DNA of 64,000 nt from contig NC_091147.1 in NCBI RefSeq assembly GCF_041381155.1, positions 38,256,053 through 38,320,052 on the forward strand, read 5' to 3'. Below are positions 35,932 through 62,000 of this stretch, piece after piece; positions within the stretch are counted from its first letter, which is position 1, and every line of letters begins with the position of its first letter. The DNA is from Argopecten irradians (Eukaryota > Mollusca > Bivalvia > Pectinida > Pectinidae). The notes under the pieces were generated by a model, which worked only from the letters and a program-made list of their open reading frames with translations, made no database searches and was not told the DNA's origin. Both the position numbers and the translations under genes were made by a program.

Positions 35932-36285
35932 TTTTAGGGTCCTATTAACAGCCAGCGTCATCTAAGGAGGCCTCTTATGTAGGCATGCTTCAGTGTAATA
36001 GCACTATAAAAAGAGTAAGAGATCCACTATACAAAAAGACACAACACGAATATATCACAGTCTCCCCGAAACACGTACCGTGCACTTTATAGACGCTATA
36101 CGCCGCATACATGGGAGGCCGTCCTTACATGACCCTAGCTGTTAATAGGACGGACGTAAATTTAAACATACAAGTATACAATGTTTTGTGGTGTGTAAAT
36201 GGTTTGGGAGGCTGTGGTATAATACTGTTGTGTCTCCTTGTAATAATAGAACTCCTGTCCTTTTTATAGTGCTATCTAACTGAAA
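35932..36285. repeat. Family A foldback: two inverted 3' ends
   Basis: GGGTCCTATTAACAGCCAGC (inverted 3' end) is followed by a + part ending TGACCCTAGCTGTTAATAGG, then another inverted piece (36178-36285, GGTTTGGGAGGCTGTGGTAT). Confidence 0.65.
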
Positions 36286-37476
36286 TAGCAAACACCTGGG
36301 TTAATGGGAGGATGGCTAATTTCAAGACTAAACATATTACAGAATGTCGTATCATGGTGTTCTATTCATACAAATAAATGGAACATTATTCGAACCCAAA
36401 ATTGATGAAGTTAATTAATTTGAACAAGTTAACACAAAAAAGAGATACACGTTATCTGGAAATAAAGCATTTCATGAAATTTCACCGAGAATTGTTTCCC
36501 ATCCTCTTTGTATATGATAGCTTTAATTCATTTTGGAATATAGCGTTAAATTGAATTATCCGAAATTAAATACGATATATCTAATGCGTTACGATTCACC
36601 ACCTTACTGATTGAATTGAAACCGTGCCCCATTGGTGATTAACTTATTGATTCAGTCTTAAACATCAATGAAGCTGGAAAATTGTCTGCTTTAAATGTCG
36701 AACAGCTGAACAAAGTACACACTAGAGAAAAGCAATATCGAATGATAATTTAGTTATGGACATATTATATATCATATTATGAATTTGCTATCTCACAGTT
36801 GTTGCCATCATAGCATTAGTCTAAAACTACTATTGACATAATACTGAATAAGTCTTTTAGTTTGTTTATTTACTTTTTTCTTTTACATTTTATTATTATA
36901 TATTTTGTCTCTTCACAAACGATTTGCTTAATAAAAAGGCAAAGTATGTTAATTTTGTATGAGATTAGTTTTCTTTTTTTCCCCTTTAACTTTGAGCTGA
37001 AAGCCTTACTATAACCAAATGTAATTTATGTATTGTTAGACGATATTGAAATAGCAGGTTGAAACACTTTTAAACCACTGTCGGGTAACTGAAAAAATAA
37101 CAGCTTACGAGGTAATATTTATTCTCCTTGTTTATTATAAAGCTGTTTTTCTTTCATTTAATTTATTAATGACGCTACTATGTACAAACATTTACATAAA
37201 CAATATCATTATAATATACAATACATACTCTTTATATAAAAAATCTGTCTTAAAATGCTGAAACACGGAATTCATTCAGCATAATACCACGACAAATCAT
37301 CGAAATCAAATACATATACTGTAAACGTTAGCGATAATCATATTAATTTAAGTTTTTCAAACGAATTACGCGTGCACTAAATAAAATGAAATAAACTAAA
37401 TAACACTGTTTGTATACAGTAGGTCTCACAACATTCCGCAAATTTCTCCAAACAACCAATTTATCGCTTATATTTC

Positions 37477-37602
37477 ATTGCGAACAAAATCCAATTTATT
37501 ATGTTTTATTTATTATTTATTATTTTTTATTAATTCAAATTGCGAACAAAATCCAATTTATTATGTTTTATTTATTATTTATTATTTTTTATTAATTCAA
37601 AT
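37477..37602 (+). repeat. 62-bp tandem duplication
   Basis: TTGCGAACAAAATCCAATTT... to ATTTTTTATTAATTCAA occurs twice, period 62 bp, nearly identical, so recent. Confidence 0.95.
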
Positions 37603-39015
37603 TCTTATTTAAGTCAATTTCGCTGCATCATATATTCAAACAAACAATTTAACAGAAATGATACGAATACGTTGCAGTAGTAATATAAAAATATGACGTG
37701 AACATGTAATTGACTGACTCACTCAGAGAATGCATTAAAATGAGAAAACATTAGAATCATACAATAGCGCCCTAGCACAACTATCAATATCTACCAGATG
37801 CACGCTGCATGCATAACACGATAATTTTAGTTATTATTATTAGAAATAAATGGTTTAAGAATTTAATGACTATTGATAAGGACATGAAAGCAGAAATATG
37901 TTTTATGAAGAATGAATATTCAGTCGATAATGAAATAAAGTCGATAATGAAATAAAACGAAACTATTTTAAACATAAATTACCACAATCACTTGCATAAT
38001 TAATTGTTATATTTAGATTCCAAAGTTTAGAATGCAAAAAAAGCAGCAACATGAAAGCAGCTTCATGTTTTCTTCATTTAAAAAAACCTTTCTCGTAGAA
38101 ATAAATATGACGTAGAAATCCTACTTTCTCAGGCTATTCGTTTTTTATCCATAACCAACTACATGTACGAAGGAATATCCTCTAAAAATGTAAAAAAAAA
38201 TTTGCAGATGAAATAAAATGAAAGCAGATGAAGAAATTCTTGAAAGATTATTATTTGCTTGTGTTTATACATTCAAACATCTTAGATAGCATGATAAAGT
38301 TTAATGCTAATTAAATCAAATCGATACTAACGATGGGGAAAATCCGTCTTATTTTTCAAACTTGATGCGTGCTACCATGACATGTCGCCACAAACACCAA
38401 CATCTGAGTGAAGCACGCGGATATAAATTGGTGAGTAGATTAAACGGACCTTTAGCATTAGATATAAGAATATTATCTACATTGTCAGATCTTTACCATA
38501 TGGTTTGACAAACTCTTAATAAAATGTTCTGTGTTCATAAGGTAAAGCACTATAGATTTGGCAAACTGATGAAAACTATTTTTCGAAATTGAAAGGTCAT
38601 TAAATCTACATTATACAATAGATGTTGTTTCTTGCATTGTATATCAAAACTAGTTGACATCTAATAATCTTAAATCAAATATAGCTCAGTATCTTCAAGG
38701 CCCATGTATATCATGTTACCCTGTAACTGTATATGGATGTTAGCTCCTACTAAAGCAATAAAATTGTACACGGATCATGACACAGCTACAATTTGACATA
38801 CAGCTGTATATCCGCTATTACAATGGTGATGTGTTGTATAGTTGTTCAATTTCGCGAATGTTGGAATTTTCGCGAATCTTTTTTTGTAGCCTTTAAAAGT
38901 CATATCACTGGGATATAGTTTGAAATGTAAAACCACGCTTTTTGAAAACATCGCGAGGTAATAAATTTCGAAAATTTTGCGAAGTTGAAATCCTTGCTAA
39001 TATTAGCAACTATAC

Positions 39016-39021
39016 TTTATT
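39016..39021 (-). other. ANKRD42: Candidate poly(A) signal AATAAA for ANKRD42
   Basis: TTTATT on the + strand is AATAAA on the gene strand, 55 bp past the stop codon. This implies a very short 3' UTR unless a later signal is used. Confidence 0.45.
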
Positions 39022-39076
39022 GCATTGTATTCTTCTCTTTAGTCCATTTTACGGGGGTGTCGATGAAATTCTATTT

Positions 39077-54551
<15,475 letters not shown>

Positions 54552-54882
54552 TTTGGTTGCCAACACTGCTTCTAAATTTGTTTACACTAATTTGCAGGAC
54601 CGCACTGGCACTTCCAAAGGAATTTTATTGGCTTAAAATATGTCAGTAATATAGAAATAAATAGTCAAAAATATTTGAAACAGTACGCTATGATTATTTT
54701 TATTAATATGAATCTTGTGAGACAATCAAAGCATGTTGAAATTAATAATATGAATTAATGAGTAATAGCAGGTGCGCGCTCGAGAAGCCGCAATGACCTT
54801 GACCTTAGACAGCCATCGGAGATCCATAAAACACGTGTTTATGTTTTGACTGGCAGAACAGAAAATAAATCTATGTAATGAG
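54552..54882. promoter_or_regulatory. Probable bidirectional promoter of ANKRD42 and NUFIP1, with 5' UTR sequence of both
   Basis: The ANKRD42 start codon (- strand) and the probable first NUFIP1 exon (+ strand) lie about 330 bp apart and point away from each other. The part near 54770-54840 is richer in CpG than its surroundings. It contains TGACCTTGA (54794-54802), on the other strand TCAAGGTCA, a nuclear-receptor monomer site (ERR / FTZ-F1 type), and a palindromic E-box AAACACGTGTTT (54829-54840). No TATA box was seen. Transcription starts are not visible, so the extent is inferred. Confidence 0.6.
54840..54882 (+). other. NUFIP1: Probable non-coding first exon of NUFIP1 (3' end at donor)
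   Basis: AATGAG followed by a good donor GTAGGT at 54883 pairs with acceptor TTGTTGCAG ending at 55465, 17 bp before the start codon. The 583-bp intron would sit in the 5' UTR. The left end is arbitrary. Confidence 0.4.
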
Positions 54883-55482
54883 GTAGGTTCTGTAACTTGA
54901 ATACCTCAGTTGATGAATATGTATGTCAATTTCATATCGTTAGTTAAAATGTTAATTCTTAGATACAATGCATGAACTGTAAAGACTTCAATATGTAAAA
55001 ATAAAAATCTCGGATAAGTTGGAAAGTTCATCGCATGTTTTATCATTGGATCTATTTTGCATGTAATTATTGTACTCGATCTACGCTTTATTTCTATCTT
55101 TCATAATATACATCCAATTTATTGTCAATATTGATGATATATAATTATAAAAAAAAACAAGTTTGAAATGAAACTGTACAGATCAGCTGCAGATCATATA
55201 TTAATTTGTAATGTAGGCCTAGAACATTTTACAGTTGTAGGCCTACTACTTACAATTCTATGTATATGTACTGTACAATGTACAATTTATATAAAACTGC
55301 ATTAAGAATATTAAGTTTAAACTCACTGTAAACTGACTTCAGAACTACAATTAAAACCACAATGTATTTGTATATGTCTGCAAAAAAAATCCAGAAATAG
55401 ATTCACAAAATATCAAAATATTGATTAACTAAATACAATAAAGAAGATTTCACAATTTGTTGCAGGCTTCTGCTGAACTAAG

Positions 55483-56001
55483 ATGTCTGGACCTCGTTTA
55501 CCTTGGAGAGGAAATAACCCTTGGGGGATGGGTCGGTTTTCTGCCCCGCCCCCAGGGCCACGACCTCCAATGATGCGTGGACAGCAGCCCAACAACTGGC
55601 GAAGCCCCAACAGTCGATCTATTATTCGCTACGATATGGGACCATTTGATACGGCACCAAGAGGGATGAGACCAGGATTCTTCCCAAATTCTGGGCCTCG
55701 TATGATGAATATGTCCGGCTGCAGACCGCCAAATCCAAATAATTTTCAGCAAAAACCTCCAGATCGAAACGATTTTGGAAATCACAAAATAAACTCTCAA
55801 TCCTCAAATTACACAGACAATTGTACTGGAAATATGAACAAACAGTCAGATAATCATCAAAGAGGAAACTTTAAAAATGGTGAAAATTTTGGTGATAAAA
55901 GATTTCCTGGAAATGGACAATTTAAACAACATAATGGTGGCCAATCAAGCAACTTTCAAAAAAACAAAGGATTCCAAGGAAACTGGAATCAAAACAAGAA
56001 G
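55483..56001 (+). CDS. NUFIP1: NUFIP1 coding exon 1: Pro/Gly/Asn-rich N-terminus
   Basis: ATG at 55483 begins MSGPRLPWRGNNPWGMGRF; donor GTAAAA after 56001, phase 0. The 173-residue segment is low complexity: Pro, Gly, Met and Arg first, then Asn, Gln and Gly with Phe, which suggests disorder. Confidence 0.92.
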
Positions 56002-59000
56002 GTAAAAAATCTTCATTAGATTATAAGTGGCCATCTATACTGTATAATTGTTAAATCTTATGTTGTAAACTTTTTGGATTAATGGATGAAAATTATTCGC
56101 TTGGAATCATTTTCGAGATTTTTTTTTTTGCCTTTGAAAGCATCATTCACTGATAAAGTTTGACATGTAAATATCATGCTGTTTGGAAAGCTTCTTGAGG
56201 TATTAATTGAATTTCGTGAATATGTCTCGATTTACAAATTTTGTGAAACTAACGCCCCAGTGAATAATGGCATTTTCATACATACCAGGTATGGCCACAA
56301 GTCTTTATCCTTTTTATTGTCTTTATTGTGTAGTTCCAGACAAACAATCTACAAGACAGGAATACCTTTAATCTTTTTATATACAATCAGTTTTTATTAA
56401 ATCAAATTACATAAAAAGGTATTCAATTAAAAAAAAAACATTGCTTACACTATTTTCAATATCTAACTGAAATGTTATTTGATTGATTTGTTCTACAATC
56501 TTAGCCAAAGAAGCAGAAGATTGACAAGAGAGAGTTACCAGAAAATAACAAGTTTTCCTGTGATATTTGTGAAAGAGGTTTCAAAACAGAGGAGAAATAC
56601 AAAGAACACACGGATGGTCATGTGAAGGTATACCTGTTATAAAGTAAATTAGGATGTTAAATAGATCTATACGCATTGTCTAAAATAAATATCAATATAT
56701 TGATGTGTAAATATAGCAAGTTTTAATTGTAAATACTACTACAAGCCTTTAGCTCAGACAGTAGAGTGGTGGACCAGTAATTATAAGTCCGTGGGAACGG
56801 GTTCGAGTCTAATTGTCTTCTCACCACTTACACCCTGTTTCATAACTACAATAATAAGGTAATCTGTTTCATGTAACGGATCAATTGCACGCCTATACAT
56901 CGTTTCAAGCTCCAGACAATCTTAATTTAGCCATTTAGATTTGGAGATACCATACTGAAAATTCATGAACGTATTATGTGTCCGGTTATGAACACATGTA
57001 CTCCCAAAACGGACTTTCAAGGAATTAAAGGCAGGGATTTTCCTACAGTTTTTTTACAGGGTTCAGGCTCCATCGAATTGGGAAATTTTACGTGGCATAA
57101 CATGAAATTGGGAAAAATGGCTAAATAAAGAAAAACACAATTTTATGATTTAACTGTTTATTTATTGTACATCTGAAATATTTCAAGTTGACTGTAGTGT
57201 TCATTCAATCATTGTAGTCGACTTTTATTTGGTTTTTAGTATTCAACATATCATGACAATTTCATACCAAGAATGACATTACTCAGACTTTCAATTTTAG
57301 ATTCCGATTGGGAATTTTTAGCTACAAATTGGGAATTTTAGCTAATTTTTCAGAGAGGAATGGGTCCCTTATTCGGCCCCAGATTCTACTGTAGGAAAAT
57401 CCCTGTAAAGGATATAAATTTCAAGTGATGTTTTTGGATATATGCATTGAATATTGACTTAAAGATCCAAGTATTTAATCATACCTAACCGTATCACGAC
57501 AACATGTACAAAATGTTACTGCACACTTTAGCCAGGACCTGCTGGTCAGTGATCATGATTCATGACCCAGGGCCTGGGAATGCCTTGTACCTGGGTATAG
57601 TGTGCACCCCAACTTTTCACTAGATAATCTATGAAAAAAAAGTGTGCACCATATGTGCAAAAATACAGTATCTATCATACAAAATATGTTTTGGGTAAAC
57701 GTTTTACTAAATACTGAAAAATCTTTAATCTAATATAAATTAATTATGATTTGGTGTTGCCTTAGTCGGACAAAGAAAACCAGTCTAAATGCGTTCATTG
57801 GCCTTCCAAAAGTTCTCACATAGTAATACGACAGTCAAGTTCTGCTAACGTTTCCCAGTTCTGACCATTGAAATTAAGAAAAATTGAAAGCGAGGCTGCG
57901 TGGAAATGTAACCACAGACATAGTCAGCCGGGAGGATGTTTTATGATTCCTATACTTTAAATTAATTTCTTTGTACGCAGACAGATTTTGGCGAGAGATT
58001 TTATTTTTCCATTTCATAAGAAATTATACTGGATACATTCACACCATTTTTACCGACTTTAGCCATCCTTGCCCGTCTATTCACTTTAATGTGTAACATC
58101 ATATAAATTGAGGTAAAATGAAATTTTTGCTGTCATTTTTTCCAGTGTACATATAAAGATTGCACCTATGTAGCTGCTCCTAAACTGGTACAACTACACG
58201 TCAGAATGGTAAAATAAAATATTCCATGTGTACATTTTCTTAACGAGACAATCCCGATCTTATAAAATCTAACTCTGGTCAAATTCTGCATGTTTCATGT
58301 ACATTTCTAAACTTGCATCATTTAAAATTGATATTATCATAACCAATGTTCATAATTATTGACATGTAAGCCTATATGTCATATAGACGGGTCAATATTT
58401 AGCTAAATTTAGCTTTCTGGAAACTTTTGGAAAGAAAAATCACCTTTGAAATCTATTTTACTTTTTACCGAATAAAAATATTCCCTTTCAGCAACATTAC
58501 TCTGGTCTTGCAAAGAAAATTTGGTCCCTAGAATCTCAAGAGGACATTGAAAAATGGCGAGCTGAGAGACGAAAGTAGGTATATATACGGTGTGACATGG
58601 TTCTTTGTTGAAAAGGAGAGTATAAAATTGAGCATTATTGGCAGGCAATTAGACGATAGTGACTATAATACAGGTATTGTGAAATTGCTAATTAGTCCAA
58701 GCATACTTTTGTTTTAACTTGATCAAATTAGGTTCGTCCTATAATATTATTTGCTATTATTTGATACATCACGTTTCCAGGGAAACAGTTGATGCTACTG
58801 ATTTGTCAAAAATAAAATATTGTCAATTAAGCTTAAAATTGTTTTATCGGGTTGAAGAATGACAAAAGCTATAGTTATAAAACAATAATTTAAAACAAAA
58901 CATCAAATGTCATTTTTTAAATAATTTGTTACTAATTTGATGTTTTCTTCCATAGAAATTTCCCTACAGCAGAAAACATTGAAAAGAAACGAGCACTGGG

Positions 59001-62000
59001 TGCAGAAAAGAGGGCTAGGGGAGAGGTTTTGGAGACAAAAGAGTTTGGGTAAATAGTGAATTCAATTTAACAATATCTTACCTTGTCAAAATTGTTGAAG
59101 ATGTTTCCACAAAACTTGCATGAAATTAAAATGTGTGAAAGTTATTGCTTGTAGCTATATATAGGTGACTGTGACTTTGAAGTGAAGATCAAAAATAAAG
59201 ATATTTCCTGATATTTTGTCAGGATTTTAAAGATGAATGAAGTTTTACTAAATATAAACAACATAATTTTATAAAAGAAAATGTTATGTGCAATATATTA
59301 TATTTTCATAAAAATCTGGAGCCAAAGGTCAAAAGTCAACTTCTGATCATCCTTAGGTGTGTACCAGGGTGATGTGATTTGTCCCTTTATTTTCATTGTT
59401 AAAATGAAATTAAACTTTTTACAGTTCTGATGTTGTCTGTGTTATTTGACAGTAAAATGAATGAACAGAAGAACAGACGAAACAGAAGGAAGAGAAAAGG
59501 TCAGGGGTCAGAAGATCAGAGGTCAGAGGACAAAAATGAGGCAAAGAAGGCTAAAGTTGATTGCACAAAGGTAAGAATTCTCTTCAATAATCAATAGGAA
59601 GAAGAATTAATTTGTGTGATGCACATTTCATTTTCTATTGTTCCAGCTGCTAGATTTTCTATTCTTTATAGTGTTTGTATTTGTGATAAAAGCATATCAA
59701 ATTTCTCATTTTTCTTATTTCTTTAGGGTGAGATATCTACAGAAAATGGACCGGTGAAAGCAAAGTCTGGCAGTAATACTACTACTGCAGGGAATTCAAT
59801 GGACATTGGAATGGAGAAAAGACAAGCTGATCTTAAGACGTCCACTACAGCGGATCCTTTGTCTGTCCTTCTAACAGATTCAGATTCTGGTAAGTATTTA
59901 GTTGTGATTAAATCATGGCTCTCTCATTTCAAGATTTTAAAGATCAACTTGTCTGGTAAAAAGATGTCGTACATGGTAATTATATAATAAAGTAATGTCT
60001 AAAAAATCACTTACAGCATAGAAAAAATACAATGTATGTTTATGGACCAGGCTCCGATTTCTCGAAACAAAAGTGCAGACTTAAGTCAAAACTTAAGTTT
60101 TTCGCCTTAAGTAACTTATATGAAAACTTTAGACTTAAGTCGGTTTTGGACTTAAGTATGTTTCGAGAAATCAGGGCCAAGTCCAGATAAATGTTGACCT
60201 TCATTAATTACGTATATGACTTCTTCTCTATAACCTAAAGACAAAGGGAGATATTTGATCTGTTGCATGCAATTGATCACTCGGTAGCAGCATAGTAATA
60301 AAAGTACTTTAAGGCCACAAAAGAATTATTAGCCTGAGATAGTATTTTAACATCATAGCCATATTGGTCCTGGCCGACCCCTGGGGCAGAGGATGGGGCC
60401 AAAAGGGGGTCAATTAGGCAAAAACTTGAAAAATCGCCTTTTAAAATTCTGGAAATGATAGAATAAAATACTTTTTTTAGACGGAAAGGTCTTAAGGTGT
60501 TTTATAAAAAGTGTGGTTGAATTATATGACCCTGGGGTCTCACATATCCCCCTGGGGAGGGGGTCAAGTTTATTTTAGCTTATATAGGAAAAACAGATTT
60601 ATGAACATTATTTGCTCAATTTTTGTAGGAAATGAGTCAAACTTGATGATAATTATTAGCCTGAGATATAGCTTTTTAACATCCATATTGGTCATCACTG
60701 GGGGACCAGATCTAGAGGGGCCGGGCCAATTCAAATAGGGTCAAAATGACAAGATTTTCAAAAAATCTTCTTCTGAGTTCTCAGCTTTGATGGAAGCAAA
60801 TGCTCTTCAAAGATCAAAAAGTAAAATCTAAAATATCACTGACTGATTCAAGGATCATTATGTAGTGTTTATATATCTTTGTTTCACTCTATATTTGAAC
60901 TCTGGTGACCGTTAAGGCCCATGGGCCTCTTTAAGCTTGTTAGTTAATATGAAGAGAAAAAAGATTTTGAAAAAATACTTACTGACCCTTCTGTTATAAA
61001 GGTTGTAACCAGAAACACACATGTAATTTTACTTGGCCTAATGATTATATCTTGCGTTACAGACAGTGGTGATGATGGTGAGACTAAGTCTGCAGGGGAG
61101 ACAACTGGACTCCAGGGAGGATTAGGTATGATTCTGGCCTCGTACAGTAACGACCAGGACACAAATACTGACAACATGGACAAAAAGGACGAGAACATGG
61201 ATGACGGTCAAGTTGCAGACACAAATAATGAAAGCAAGGTCAACGGTAAGTATCTTTTAATTTCTGCTGCCAATGAAAAGGGATATACTCTTACTGTGAA
61301 TGTATCTGGCTCTGTTTCATCCAATTCTTGACCGGGCTATACTTAAAAAAAAAAACTAATTTGATTTCCGTATGCATTTAATATTGAGGGTGACAAGAAA
61401 TCCTGAAAATAAATCACCGCAAAATTGTTTAAAATAAAAATAAAGTAGAAGGCATCAGTTTAGATCATGAAACTAAAATCTAGGTATAAAAAAAACATGT
61501 GAAATTAAGATGCTGTGAAAATATATTGTTTACAGTAACCTCTAAATTGTTGATGAAATCTTGATTAAATTTTATATATACATGGATTACCTTTTACCCT
61601 TTATGCATTACAGGCATCCTTGATATGAAAAGTCAAAATAAGCATATGTTGTTATGAAAATTTAAAGTAAACTGAAATCACACATATACAATGAAAAAAG
61701 TTACATCTTCTTTGAAGCAATCAATATTATTCCTAGCTATTTGATCAATATTGTCCCTACAGTATATGAGTTTGGATACAAAAGTTGTACAAATGTTCAG
61801 ACTGGCGACATAGAGCTATGATTGAAATATTTTGTTATTTTGCTCAGACAGTAAATGTGAACAAATTCAACAAAGATTTCTTGAGAAATACCAATATGTT
61901 TTAGACTTATGTACAATTTCACAGTGTAGTCAGGTATCAAACTGGAAATTGTTTGTTAAATAATATGCTAAAAATATGGTCTTGCTATGTTACTGAAATG

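Larger units (their letters stand above)
30064..39076. other. 9-kb intergenic region between two convergent genes
   Basis: Between the end of the cupredoxin-EGF gene and the end of ANKRD42. It holds a LINE remnant, family B, A, E and F copies, a foldback and a 62-bp duplication. The parts 33730-35930 and 36290-37470 and 37605-39000 show no recognisable gene; the small ORFs there have no recognised domains. Confidence 0.7.
56628..58145. other. NUFIP1: NUFIP1 intron with tRNA-like sequence and hAT-like element
   Basis: 1.5 kb; apart from the two elements listed separately, nothing recognised. Confidence 0.7.
59890..61062. other. NUFIP1: NUFIP1 intron with two repeats
   Basis: 1.2 kb; contains a palindromic element and a family D 3' part that together fill more than half of it. 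Confidence 0.75.

Noticed and set aside
56744-56819. Functional tRNA gene
   Set aside because: Box A and box B are present, but acceptor and anticodon stems do not pair; more likely a pseudogene or SINE head.
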